A stretch of DNA of 64,000 nt. It comes from Plotosus lineatus. Its lineage: Eukaryota > Chordata > Actinopteri > Siluriformes > Plotosidae. The notes beneath the pieces are model-generated. The model did no database searches. It had not been told where the DNA came from and saw nothing but the letters and a program-made list of their open reading frames with translations. Position 1 is the stretch's first letter. Every line of letters begins with the position of its first letter. Where the stretch lies: assembly GCA_024760905.1 (NCBI GenBank), contig CM045737.1:14688726-14752725 (forward strand), written 5' to 3'. Positions 45,022-56,721 of this stretch are shown here, in pieces. The translations under genes were made by a program, and so were the position numbers.

Positions 45022-45955
45022 TATTGTTGATTTGATTTCGTTTTAATAACGACATATAAATAGTGCACAATCCATCCATCCATCCTTGCCACTTTTCTGT
45101 CAGGATTGTAAGGAACTCTGCGGACACCAGTTTGTTTAAGGATTGTTATTTAAATATAAACAAAAAATTGAAAAATAATACTTTAATATTAAAATATCCA
45201 AAATTATGTTCATAAATATAATTTTAATTGAGTGTGGTGTTCAGAAGACATAAAAATATTCTCACCATTGTTTTTATCAGTTGGAAACTTGATGCATTTT
45301 GCTTAAGTTGTACTGGCCCTATATAGACAAAACATTGTGGCCAAAATACGGCATTAAGTGATCTACAGGAAGATTATAGGTTATAGGACAGGCAAATAGA
45401 AGAAAATAAATGATAATATCTCCTGTGTATACAAATGAGATTTGGGCCTCAGGGTCCAAAATATAATGAGAAGAATAACTTAAAAACATTTTGCTATGGT
45501 ATTAAGTTTCTTTAGCGAATATTACAGCTCGTGCTGTATAACATTTCTTTGTGCACACGGTTCAGGTTCATAGAGAATCCAGAGAATTTGATGTGTGCAT
45601 TCTTCATCCTGTACTGAAATAATAAGTTTAAAAAAAAAACGAAAGAACAAAAGAAAAGCAATATACAGTAACAGGCTAGCTAGTTATCCAATTTTCTCTC
45701 ATTGATTTATTCCACTTTATTTGCATTGACTATTTCAGGACAATAAGATGAGATGGAGGCAGAAAAGTGAAGACGAGGAAGTGTCTTGTTTCAGTTTTGA
45801 AAAATTTCTTCATTGATTATTTATGTCATGGAAATGTTTTTGTCTACTTTTCTCGCTCAGCATACACAAATACATGCACAGACTAAGAAAATTGCATAAC
45901 TTGATTAATCATAGTGAATATAATAAATACCCATATCAAATTCAGTGTATCACTA

Positions 45956-46006
<51 letters not shown>

Positions 46007-46572
46007 TGTGTGTGTGTGCATTAACATGTAATCACACACCCACAAACTTCCAAACAGCTCTAGATATCTTCTGGTAGTGAATAGCATGTTGCCACGGTAA
46101 CACATCATTTTCTGTAGCTCGCATTGTTGCAGTTGTGGCAAATAACTAAATGAGTATTGATTGGATCAAGTGTTTGTGCTGAAGGTTTCTCTGTTTCTCA
46201 ATCTTACCCTGGATTCTCATTCTCTTTGTCTCTGTCTCTCAGCTAACATTAGCTCTGTATGGTGGGCTTGTAAATCCGCCCAAGCGTTTCATCTCTTTCT
46301 CCTTTCTGCTCTCAGATTTCGGCCTATGCCATACCTGCATGCCCTCTAGGCCAACAACTCCGCAAAGCCCATTGATTGTCCCCTTTCTTCTCTTCTACCT
46401 CTGCTATTTTCCCCTCATTCTCTCCCTTCTTCTCTCGTTCAGATCAATGCTCTTGGATTGCCCCACCAATGCCAAATGTCAGCTGTTAATGGTCCAAGCA
46501 CGAAGAGCAGGCTTTCTGGAGTTTGACTCTGACAGACCAAGTGCTACAGCCCACCCCCAAACCCAACCACCC

Positions 46573-46620
<48 letters not shown>

Positions 46621-47642
46621 GCACACTCAGACGGGTAGAACAAAGGCATCACTCGCGGCCGAAATGTCACCAGAGTGTTTTGTGTTCAGAATGAAAAGTT
46701 TAGACTGCGGTAGCTGGTATTACTGGCATGGAAGGCGTGTGAGAATTTAAAGGTTATGTCTTGTTCATGCAGGTTAGGCAGGCTGTGGGATCAGGATATT
46801 GAACAATGTCACTGAAAAGAAGCAAACGAGTTTGGAAATCGTAGCTTTCTTGTGTGTCCCTTTCTTTCTCTGTCATTAGCAAAGCAAACCAAAGTCCCAT
46901 ACCTTCATGTGGGATTGAACCCTGACTCTCATGCAGTCGGCACGACTCTATTCATTATCTTTAGCTTTTTATGTAGAGAAATGGTATTGATGTACTAAGT
47001 GTGCTTGGTTCTTGTGTATACATGTGTGCATTTATAAGCGACAGACGTGGTGGTGTCTTTGGCAATGTGTGAAGCAAGTGTTTTTAATTAGCATAAATTC
47101 AACTCCAATCCCATGGGTTTAATTATATCCACTGACTCACTGATTAAAGCTCTTAATCGACTCCACCAGCAGCAGAAAAACATCTCATCCTGATATCAGT
47201 GTCTGCTTCTAAAAAATTACAGAATTATCCATGTTTACATAGTAAATGGCTTTAGCCCAGCACCGCCTGTGCTCATGCATCTTAATGTTGTGTCAAGGCT
47301 GTGTTTGAAGCTAAAGTGCTGGTGAGTACATGATGAATAGGTTTCAGTTTGACTATAATACTCTCTTTTAAAAAAAAAAAAAAAAAAGAAGTGCTCTGAA
47401 GGTCTCTAAGCACACCTTTGGCCACCCCATCATGCAGTGTTTTGTAACAGTAAACAGTAAACAATGTGTGTATTGCATGTAAGCAGGTGTGAGTTTTCTA
47501 GGTCAAGAATTTCGGATACTGACATTTATAGCAAAGAATGGAAAACAGTGGACCATTTTTTTTTACATCAATAGTTAAAAGCAACCTTTAAGTTTTTAAT
47601 AATGACTAATGAACAATCATGCAAGGATGCTCCAACAACCTA
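45022..47642. other. Long unassigned stretch, possibly host single-copy
   Basis: (CCAT)n near 45070-45085, (GT)n at 45958-46020, (CA)n at 46576-46617, poly(A) at 47370-47387. No SINE or DNA transposon is visible over 2.6 kb, unusual for this window. The segment 46960-47280 contains TTTTAATTAGCATAAATTC and other homeobox-type motifs and could be a conserved noncoding element. Confidence 0.5.
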
Positions 47643-48011
47643 TACAGTGGTACCTCAACTTACGAAATTAATCCGTTCCAGAGCCTTTTTCGTAAACTGA
47701 ACCGCATTTTATATGTAAAACGTGTGATTCGTTCCAAGGCCCGAATACTACCCCCCAAACCCTTTAAAAATTATAAAAGCATACCTTTTAAGACCTCCTT
47801 ATGCTTCAATATGGTACTAATGATAGATGGGTTTGTCCATATCCTTTGCGATATCACTCAACCGCATGCAACGAGCCCGTTTCTTCTTCTCACTCACACC
47901 GGAAATCACACGCGCGCGCACACACACATACACGTGTGTGTGTGTGTGCTCGTGTATTGACCATGTTTTCTTAGCAGAGTTCTAATCTTTAAAATGTTTA
48001 TGGAAGGTTAG

Positions 48012-48172
48012 AAGATTTATGACCAAAGAGAAGATTTATGGATGTGGTGAAGGCGGACATGAAGGTAGTTGGAGTAAGAGTAGAAGATGCAGAGGATAGG
48101 GTGAGATGGAGGCAGATCATTTGCTGTGGCGACCCCTGAAGGGAACAGCCGAAAGGAAAAGAAGAAGAAAAA
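48012..48172 (+). mobile_element. LINE-Z 3' end inserted in TIR-1
   Basis: A short, 5'-truncated LINE copy: the C-terminus of ORF2, 3' UTR 'agggaacagccgaaaggaaa', and a GAAGAAGAAA tail. It interrupts TIR-1 between 'ggaaggttagaag' and 'agcctgagtcaag', which are contiguous in other copies. Confidence 0.85.
48038..48139 (+). pseudogene. LINE-Z ORF2 C-terminus, 33 codons
   Basis: An open stretch beginning MDVVKADMKVVGVRVEDAED and ending with 'VRWRQIICCGDP' and TGA. The EDAxDRxxWR block resembles the extreme C-terminus of RTE/L1-like non-LTR ORF2 proteins. The matching segment on the minus strand at 34.5-34.7 kb shows the same block with a frame break. Too short to function; useful mainly as a family label. 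Confidence 0.72.
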
Positions 48173-48565
48173 AGCCTGAGTCAAGAAATAAAGCATGAAA
48201 CAACAGTAACTCTGTCCTTTACACGAAAACCAATATGGGAGATGCAGCTCCATAATAGCCAATGGGAGGGAGCTGCGTCATCCCTCCTAGCCAATGGGAG
48301 GTCAGCAAGGCGGGATATTGGGAGATAGTCAATGGGAGGGAGCTGCGTCAACCCTCCGAGCCAATAGGAGGCCAGTGGGGTGGGATGTTTGAACGTCATT
48401 GATAGGAGAGCAGTCCGTGCATTGTTTGAATGTTTGAATGGCGCTTTTGGTGCTTTTCGTAGGGAGAACTTGTTTCGTATACAGAGACAAAAAATTTTGG
48501 AAAATGTTTTTCGTAAACTGGATTTTTCATTTGCTGGGACTATCGTAAAATGAGGTACCACTGTA

Positions 48566-48957
48566 TAATCTTGAATGGTGGAAATCCGAACATTGTGAAA
48601 ACCAGTGTACATGTGAGCTGCCATTTGCTTATTTCACTTTTCCTACTGAGAATAAAACTGTACATGGACATAAAAGGTGGATAAAAGCAGTAAGTTATTT
48701 TTTTATTTGCTTTTTGGGGACTTTTTTAAATAGCATTTACAACAATGTAGGACCCAGTATTAGCACTAAAGTGTTTACAACACAATCACATACATTACTA
48801 TATTATCTATCTCCAGAGTATTCAACGTACTGTCAATGATCTCTTTACTTGTATAATATAAATGCCGGAAAGTTCTGCAGATGTGCCTGTGAGGGTTTAT
48901 TTTTTTTTACATGACTTTTACACACATCAGTAAATGTTAAAGTCCTTGTAGAAGACA
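48566..48957. other. Unassigned AT-rich sequence
   Basis: Nothing recognised. Confidence 0.5.
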
Positions 48958-49605
48958 GCTCATCACGCACTTATTTGCTGAGCCGCTTAATACTTAATCT
49001 ATTGTTGGGGAGGAACACAAGTTACATCCTGAACAGTTAATCAGACCATCACAGGGAAAGACATACAACCTTTCACACTAACATCCACTGTCTGTCTTCC
49101 TTTCGGCTTTTTTCCCTTTTACTTGGGAGTCGCCACAGCGAATCATCTGACTCGCACGTTTGATTTGGCAGAGGTTTTTACGCCGGATGCCCTTCCTGCC
49201 ACAACCTTTTTTAGCAAGGGACAGAAACACGCTGACGACTTTACAGCTACTCTTTACGAAAGTCAGCAATGGTTCTTTTACATGCCTCTCACCATAGACA
49301 GTGACAGACATGGCCCACCTTTGATAACCCAGTTAGCCGCACTGGGGGGACAGTGACAACCTTGTGGAGAGTGGGACTCGTACCCCCAACCTTTGGATCA
49401 GCGATCCAGCTCCCTACATCCACATCTAGGGGAAATTTGTAACAACCAATTACTCCAATGTGCATGTCTATTGACTGTGGGAGGAAACTGAAGGAAGCCC
49501 ACTCACGCATGGGGAGAACATGCAAACTCCACACAGAAACACCTGAGCCCTCGACTCAAACCCAGGACCTTCTTGCTATGAGATGGATGTGCTAAACAGT
49601 AGGCT
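48958..49605 (-). mobile_element. SINE-C split by SINE-A2
   Basis: Antisense SINE-C tail at 48958-49088 and the rest at 49416-49605 ('attgactgtgggaggaaact', 'ggggagaacatgcaaactcc', 'gactcaaacccagg'). Interrupted by 49089-49415. Confidence 0.88.
49089..49415 (-). mobile_element. SINE-A2 nested in SINE-C, 8-bp duplication
   Basis: Antisense: tail 'tcctttcggcttttttccct', 'gatttggcagaggttttta', 'tgcccttcctgccacaacc', then the standard SINE-A body and B box 'gggactcgtaccccc'. Flanked by acatccac at 49081-49088 and 49416-49423. Confidence 0.93.
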
Positions 49606-50076
49606 TCCATAACCATTCTAGATCTAATGCATGGTAGTCATTGCACTGCAGAAGCTGAGCTGTGCAACTCACTTATTTTGGAAATGATTCATGATTATGA
49701 ATGGGAATGGTTTGCTTTGATTTTTTTCAGCTAAAACATTGAGAATTTAACACATTTTCAGTAAACACTTTAATATGAAATTGTTCGTGTGATGTTTGAA
49801 TATGGAGATGGAAGCCTGAGGCACCTAATGTGACCTCATGAAAGGTGTATGTACACATATATTTTATTTGTTTCTACAGATCCAAGAAATACTAAAGGTG
49901 TCTTTGAATTCTTTACATGGGTGCCTCAAACATCTTTGACTAAACTATACTATTACTTCAACAAGAGCACTCTGAAACATCTGTCAAGCAAACATTGCCC
50001 CCTCCTGATCACACTGTAATATGACACTTCCAAAAAACATTGCCCTATCTCACAATGACAGCCCTTTAAAATAAGG
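49606..50076. other. Unassigned sequence
   Basis: No element or gene recognised. Confidence 0.5.
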
Positions 50077-51265
50077 TACAGTAGGCCCTCGTTATTTGCT
50101 GGGGATTTGGTTCTGGCCCCTCCCGCAAATGAAGATAATCTGCGAATACTGTACCCGGAAGTAAAACCCCATGTGTCATATTACATGCGCGAATGATCAA
50201 CCAGGAGTAAAATACTAAGTATCTATTACATGCGCTAAAATATGCTTCTTAAACATATTCTATAGACAGTCTTGCTCATTAATACAATATTAATGTAGTA
50301 AAATGTAGTAATGATGAAGAAAAACTTATTTTTTTACTGTGCTATTTATTGATAATAAAATATAAACATTATACAGCATATATATTTGTGTATACAGTCG
50401 GCACTCTACTTACAAAACCCTCTGGGTATGAAAACTCCAGGTTACGAAAAACATTTTCCTAAGTTTTCATCCTCTGTATACGAAACAACCTCCTCTTATG
50501 AAACGTGCCAAACGCGCCAATCAAAATTTCACATGATGCGCGGGTTCTCCCAACATCCCGTCCCGCTAGCCTCCCATTGGCCAGGAGGGAGCTGACCTGT
50601 CCCCATACTTCCTGTACCTATACTTCCTGTTTGTCACACGAGGAGAGTTGAACAGGACTGTTGGCTTGTTTTGAGTTCATTGCTGAGTTATACAGACGCT
50701 CCCCAACTTACATTTTTAATTGGTTCCGGATGGTCAAACATAAGTTGAAAGTGAACGTAAGATGTTACAGTGACTATGACATGTGATGTATGACGCTCAT
50801 ACTGTACTATACATCCATAAATACCATTACCGTATCTCATAAAACACCCCAAAATCAATTATTATAAACATAACATTGTAAAATAATATCAAATATATCA
50901 AATAATATCAACATTAATTTCAAATTAGTCACTTATTTATACCTTTATACACTTTACAGTTATCAATTCAATTACTTTGAATTTTTTCAATTACTTTGAA
51001 GTTTTAAAACAGCCAATCAATGCTTACAATATGTGAGCCGCTCAATACCGAAAGTAGTGTACTTGATAAAGTAGTGTACTGGCTGTGGGTTATACGGACT
51101 TCCGGTCTCTCAAGTGTGCGAGAATGAACTCTTTAGAACACAGCCTGCACTGATGTGAATCACTAACTATATTTGCTTAGAGTTACAAAAGTCCGCAAAA
51201 CAGTGCAAAGACAAAGATCACAGAGACGACATCTTAACACAAGGGTAACACGCTATATACAGTAA

Positions 51266-51327
<62 letters not shown>

Positions 51328-51329
<2 letters not shown>

Positions 51330-52937
51330 GTGGTATGAAAAAGTATCTGAACCTTTTGGAATTTCTCACCTTTCTGCATAAAATCACCATCAAATGTGAT
51401 CTGATCTTTGTCAAAATCACACAGATGAAAAAAACAGTGTCTGCTTTAACTAAAACCACCCAAACATTTATAGGTTTTCATAAATTAATGAGGATATCAT
51501 GCAAACAATGACAGAAGGGGGAGGAATAAGTAACTGAACCCTCTGCCTAAGGAGACTTAAAGAGCAATTGAAACCAATTTTTACCAAACAATTTAAGTCA
51601 GGTGTGCCCAATCACTGATGAGTGGCTTAAAGCTGCCCTGCCCACTATAAAACACACACCTGGTAAGAATTGTCTTGATGAGAAGCATTGTCTGATGTGC
51701 ACTATGGCTCGCTCAAAAGAGCTGTCTGAAGACCTGCAATCAAGAATTGTTGATTTGTATAAAGCTGGGAAAGGATACAAAACCATCTCTAAAAGGCTGG
51801 CTGTTCATCAATCGACACTCAGAGAAGTCGTCTACAAATGGAGAGAGTTTGGCACTGTTGCTTCTCTCCCAAGGAGTGGCCGTCCACCAAAGATGACGCC
51901 AAGAGTTCAGCGCAGAATACTCAGAGAGGTAAAAAAAAACTAGAGTGTCTGCTGAAGACTAACAGAAATCACTGGCACAGTCCAATATCTCTGTGCACAC
52001 ATCAACTATATGTAAAACAATGGCCAAGAATGGTGTTCATGGGAGGACTCCAAGGAGGAAGCCACTGCTGTCTAAAAAAAAACATTTTTGCTCGTTTAAT
52101 GTTCGCAAAAAGGCACTTGGACACTCCACAAAAGTTTTGGCAAAATATTTTGTGGACTGATGAAACCAAAGTTGAATCGTTTGGGAGGAACACACAACGT
52201 CATGTGTGGAGGAAAAATGGAACAGCTCACCAACATCAACACCTCATCCCCACCGTGAAGCATGGTGGAGGGTGCATCATGGTTTGTTTTGCTGCCTCGG
52301 AGCCTGACAACTTGCAATCATTAATGGAAAAATGAATTCAAAAGTTTATCAGGATGTTTTGTAGGAAAACCTGAGGCCGTCTGTCAGACAGTTGAAGCTA
52401 AAAAGAGGATGGATGCTGCAACAAGACAATGATCCAAAACACAGAAGTAAATCGACTTCAGAATGGTTTCAGAAGAACAAAATACACGTTCTGGAGTGGC
52501 CAAGTTAAAGTACAGATTTGAACCCCATTCAGATGCTGTGGCATGACCTCAAGACAGCGATTCATGCCAGACATCCCAGGAATCTGACTGAACTACAGCA
52601 GTTTTGTAAAGAAGAATGGGCCAAGATTAGTTCTGATCGATGTGCCAGACTGATCTACAGCTACAGGAAGCGTCTGGTTGAAGTTATTGCTGCCAAATGG
52701 GGGGCCACAGAATATTAAATGTGATGGATCAGTTACTTATTCCTCCACCTTTTGTCATTGTTTGCATGCTATCCTCATTAAAATATGAAAACCTATAAAT
52801 GTTTGGGTGGTTTTAGTTAAAGCAGACACTGTTTATTCATCTGTGTGATTTTGACAAAGATCAGATCACATTTGATGGTGATTTTATGCAGAAATATGAG
52901 AAATTCCAAAAGGTTCAGATACTTTTTCATACCACTG
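51328..52937 (+). mobile_element. Tc1-like transposon, innermost, with 212-bp inverted repeats
   Basis: CAGTGGTATGAAAAAGTATC at the left and 'gatactttttcataccactg' at the right, inverted over about 212 bp (51328-51539 and 52726-52937) with roughly a dozen differences by eye. A TA follows the right end. The left end abuts (AT)n and a short (AC)n run, so entry was into the TIR-2 microsatellite. 1,610 bp is a full-length size for Tc1-like elements of vertebrates. Confidence 0.95.
51704..52718 (+). pseudogene. Tc1-like transposase, frameshifted and catalytically altered
   Basis: Encodes a cut-and-paste transposase that would bind the inverted repeats and move the element. ATG at 51704 opens the N-terminal paired-like HTH region (MARSKELSEDLQSRIVDLYK, then KTISKRLAVHQSTLREVVYK and the GRPP motif in the linker 'SGRPPKMTPR') before a stop at 51943. 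The catalytic region lies in a second frame (FWQNILWTDETKVESFG, first Asp; the 'GGCIMV' block is damaged), and the DND block and the last block lie in further frames. In-frame stops occur, including one just before TDLNPIQMLWHDL, where the third catalytic residue is Gln instead of the usual Glu. The C-terminus is clean to a stop at 52718. At least two frame changes, so inactive. Confidence 0.93.
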
Positions 52938-53419
52938 TATATGAATATATATATAACTGAACTGGGAAGAAGGAGGGCACGTTCAGTCTGTCGTTTGTAA
53001 ACATTATGTCAGCATACTATGTCGATAAGTCTAAACTCAAAATTTGACTTTAAAAAAAAAACGTAAAATCGAAAAAACATAAAACGGATGAATGTAAGTT
53101 ATGGAGCGTCTGTATTTCGTTATTGTTGAAACCCCTCTACAATTGGGATGATAATGACGCAGAAGGAGACCATTATTTCGGAACGATATTGAAGCAGATG
53201 GTGGCATGAAAGTGCTCCGTGGGACAAGACCTCTGATCTCGCAAGGAATCAAGTTAATATTGAATCAGGACCTCTGATCTTTCAAACAGGTACTGTAATT
53301 CTGCTTTAAATACAACATCCCGTCCATTTAAACATTTAAATAGATTTGGTCTGTCGGCTGCGCGTTGTGTGTGGGCGGTGCCCGCATTCGGCAAAACACA
53401 CCAGAGAGACAGAGTTTTG

Positions 53420-53469
<50 letters not shown>

Positions 53470-53573
53470 TGTGCGCGTGTGTGTGTGAGAGAGAGAGAGA
53501 GAGAGACAGAGAGAGAGAGAGACAGAGAGAATCAGTGTGTGTGTGTGTGTTCGTGCACACGTGTGCGTGCGTA

Positions 53574-53618
<45 letters not shown>

Positions 53619-53895
53619 AAGAGACTCCGTACAGAGTCAGTCAGAGATGAAAGGAGGCGTTCTTTACCCTCTTTCGAGAGAGCACATTGCAGCTTATTTT
53701 TCGGTTTTTAAGTCATTTAATTCAGTAAATGTTTAATAAATGTGGCGCACTCCGCTGAATGTGAGGACAACGTGGCTCATCCGCGCCTCCGATCTGTGAA
53801 GCAGGGAGTGCGCTTTGAATTCCCTGTCTTAAAATGCTTCGGTGTCCTGCGTGTGGGCGGAGCCCACATTCAGCGGAGCACACCACAAATGTGTG

Positions 53896-53947
<52 letters not shown>

Positions 53948-54000
53948 AAGAGAGAGAGAGACAGAGAGAGAGATGGAGAGATAGAGAGAGAGAGAGAGTG

Positions 54001-54055
<55 letters not shown>
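53420..54055. repeat. Complex (GT)n/(GA)n cluster in TIR-5
   Basis: Alternating GT and GA arrays (53420-53480, 53487-53531, 53535-53616, 53893-53998, 54003-54055), with a duplicated unique block between them (53349-53415 resembling 53830-53895). Confidence 0.93.
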
Positions 54056-54061
<6 letters not shown>

Positions 54062-55209
54062 TTAATAAAAAATGTTTAATAATGGTTTAATTAAAAAATA
54101 TGTTAATAAAATGGTTTAATATGTTAATAAAATGTTCAAATGTTTTAATAAATAATTTTTTTTTACTTTTAACACATATTTCATACAAAATTGGTGTACT
54201 TTTATAATTGTTAAAGAGTTTATGGGGTAGTCTTGGGAGCCGTGTAAAGAATCACTCATTTTACATGTAAAATGCGCCTCTACTTATGAAGACTCCAGGC
54301 TATGAAAAAGGCTCTGGAATGAATTAATTTCGTAAGTAGAGGGCCGACCCATTTTCCTTAAAACATACAGCACTGTGGTTTTCAAAAATGGCCACTAGAG
54401 GGATATATTGCATTATTTGTGAGGCAACGTGAGATGGCAGAGTGGATTTATTATTCAAACAATTAAGCAGCATGCTTCAACTGAGGTAAGCGTGTAGTTT
54501 GTGTTCATAGGGAGTAGGACTGAATTCAGGTATGAACTGCATTCAGCCCGAGCAGCTCAGCAACGCCCCTCAGCCGGAGTGGGCAGAAAACAGAGTTTTA
54601 GAGTTAGAGAGTTTGAGAGTGTCACAGTACAAACAAGCAGGGACATGATGTGAGTTAATCCTCTGGCGCAGAGGTGAGCAAGCTTGTGTTTATTGAGAGT
54701 AGATGAGAAGAGTGAAATTCAGGTGTGAGCCACTGAGCTCAGCCACGCCCCTCAGCCGGACCAGACAGTTAGAGTTAGAGAACACAGCAGTCAAAATCAA
54801 AGTCCCCCAAAAACACAGACCATAACAAAAAGAACATAAAAGAACATGAAATGTAATAAATTGGATAAACAAAACAAAACGATAAACATGCTACATCACA
54901 GTACATAAAATCACACATACAAACATTCTAAACATTAACTTAGGTACTGTACTGGAATAATTATTGAAAAAGACTTTACAAAAAAATGTTTGAGTGGCAT
55001 CATAGAGCTTAACTGGTAATTAAAACACACTAAAAAAAGGCTCATTGACGACTTGTGCGCGAATGAGGAAAAAGGGGCGTTACATCATCTCAACCAATCA
55101 GCAGGAAGGACAGCCATTGGCTGAATTTGAATGACGTGACAGTTGCTCGGCAGTCCGCGAATATGCAAACCGTGAGTGCAAAACTGTGAATAGTCAAGGA
55201 CGTACTGTA

Positions 55210-55522
55210 ATTAATTAATTAATAATGATAATAATAAAAGAATTTACTATGATCCTATCTGAAATCCCGGATCCAGAATTGCCTGGTGCATCTTAAAAAT
55301 TGAATGGAGTTTTCCTTGTCCAAAGACCCGCCTCTGGTCGAAATTTCATGAAAACTCACACATAACAAACACTCTCCTTGGTGAAGATAATTAGGATCTC
55401 CAAGCTGAAGCATTCTACATGAATATGTTTGATATTATGTTTTCTCTGTAGCACTTTATGCATTTGGGGGGGGGGGGGGGGGGGTTGTTTGTTTTTTTTT
55501 AAATCGTCACAATTTTCATTTG
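55210..55522. other. Old degenerate repeat and G-run
   Basis: 'cccggatccagaattgcctg', 'gtcgaaatttcatgaaaact' resemble the repeat at 30.6-30.8 kb. A G-run of 18 at 55467-55484. Confidence 0.4.
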
Positions 55523-55836
55523 ACAGTGATGGCCCAGTAGTAAGGTGCCAGGTAACTGATCTCAAGGTTGAAGATTCAAGTCCCACTGTCAACAGTTATC
55601 ACTGCTGTCTGCCAGTGCACCTAATTGGGTTATCAAAGGCCAGCCATGTCTCTGTCTATGGTGAAAGGTTCTTGTAAAATAATTATTGCTGATTGTCATC
55701 AAGAGGAGGCTGCATAGCCATCAGGATGTTTCTGCCCTGCGATTTCCTGGCAAGCTTTCCTGGGTTACTCTACCCTCGTCCACAGTCAGCCTCTACAGTC
55801 AGCAGGGGTTACTCTGCCCTCGCCCACAGTCAGTAG
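55523..55836 (+). mobile_element. SINE-A1, diverged
   Basis: Sense head ('agtgatggcccagtagtaag'), B-box region, core and a tail with an internal duplication of 'ggttactctgccctcg' before it fades. Confidence 0.82.
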
Positions 55837-55956
55837 GAACATACTTTTGTAATAATCTTAAAGGAGAAAAACTCCACCAGCTATTGTAGTTTTTTTTTTT
55901 TCCCCACAGTCCAAAGACATGTTGCATTAGGTCAAATGACCACTCTAAAATTACTC

Positions 55957-56090
55957 ATTCATGCATTCATTTTCTGAACCACTGAACCATTTAATCCTCA
56001 TTAGGGTAGTGAGGGAGGCTGGTTCCGATCTCAGACGACTCTGGGAGAAGGCGGATTACACTCTGGATAGCTCGCCAGGCCATCGCAGAC
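55957..56090 (-). mobile_element. SINE A1/C tail fragment
   Basis: Tail only, from attcatt to 'gccaggccatcgcag'. Confidence 0.85.
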
Positions 56091-56220
56091 CTCTAAAATT
56101 ACTCAAAGTGATAAATATAAGTGTGCATGGTATGATCGTTTCTCTGTTCGCAACAGATTGTTCATTGTGTACTCCTACGCTTGCTGAAAGTCAACTGTCT
56201 CCAACTTCCCTTAAGTAATC

Positions 56221-56260
56221 TGATAGATGGATGGATGGATAAATGGATGGATGGATAAAC
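56221..56260. repeat. (GGAT)n tract
   Basis: Imperfect GGAT repeats, interrupted by 'aaat'. Confidence 0.9.
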
Positions 56261-56376
56261 ATGCAAACTGCATGATGTTTACTATCATAGTAAACAGGCA
56301 AGTTCCATAGTAAAAATTATGCAAGTGTCAGGGTATAATGTAGTCACTGAGTTATTAATTCCTTCATTCATCATCA

Positions 56377-56716
56377 GTTCAGTTCATTTTCTGTAACCGC
56401 TTAATCCTAATTAGGGTCGCGGGGAGGCTGGCGCCCATCCCAGCCGACTCAGTGTGAGGGCATAGTACACCCTGGACAGCTCCTCAGGCCATCGCAGAGC
56501 GGAAATACGCTGATGGCTTTGCAGCTATTTTTGTCAAAAGTCAGCGATGGTTCTTTCACATGTCTCACACCATAGACAGTGAGCGACATGGCTGGCCTTT
56601 GATAACTCAGTTAGCTGCACTTGAGATGACAGTGACAACCTTGTGGAGAGTGGGACTCGAACCCCCAACCTTAGGATAAATGATCCAGCAACTTTACCAC
56701 TTGGCCACCACTGTCC
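56377..56716 (-). mobile_element. SINE-A1, full length
   Basis: Tail 'accgcttaatcctaattagg', core, B box 'gggactcgaacccccaacc' and head 'ttggccaccactgtcccc'. 'ccttcattca' occurs on both sides and may be the target duplication. Confidence 0.92.
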
Positions 56717-56721
56717 CCTTC

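Larger units (their letters stand above)
47645..48563 (-). mobile_element. TIR-1 copy hosting a LINE-Z 3' end
   Basis: CAGTGGTACCTCAACTTACG after TA and the inverted end before TA; 919 bp including an insertion of about 160 bp at 48010-48172. Contains a palindromic CA/CG/GT microsatellite (47912-47950) and three CCAAT-type modules (48255-48410). Confidence 0.9.
50693..53112 (-). mobile_element. TIR-2 element inserted in TIR-5
   Basis: CAGACGCTCCCCAACTTACA after TA (50691-50692); 'ggagcgtctg' before TA (53113-53114). Both ends are intact. Without the Tc1 insertion its length is about 810 bp; compared with 8930-10026 it lacks a central portion around the polyadenylation-like motif. Confidence 0.9.
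50395..54350. mobile_element. TIR-5 element inserted in TIR-6
   Basis: Left end CAGTCGGCACTCTACTTAC at a TA (50393-50394). The inverted partner 'gtaagtagagggccgacc' ends near 54350, with its terminal bases and TA eroded. The right arm ('gaattaatttcgtaagtaga', 'ttttacatgtaaaatgcg') is a diverged TIR-1 left arm in reverse orientation, so TIR-5 and TIR-1 are sister families. Own interior: a CCAAT-type module (50570), long GT/GA arrays (53420-54055) and a repeated 'gtgtgggcgg.gcccacattc' block. Confidence 0.82.
50079..55207. mobile_element. TIR-6 element, outermost of a four-level nest
   Basis: Left end CAGTAGGCCCTCGTTATTTG after TA (50077-50078); right end 'aatagtcaaggacgtactg' before TA (55208-55209). 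The imperfect inverted ends match the style of Tigger-like elements. Its own sequence is about 50079-50394 plus 54351-55207 (about 1.2 kb). The right part has a 185-bp tandem duplication (about 54483-54600 and 54671-54785, each with 'cgcccctcagccgga') and, near the terminus, 'ccaatcagc', 'attggctg' and 'tgacgtgac'. Confidence 0.85.

Noticed and set aside
53346..53711. 121-codon ORF and overlapping arginine/glutamate-rich ORFs
   Set aside because: Translations of (GT)n and (GA)n arrays in TIR-5.
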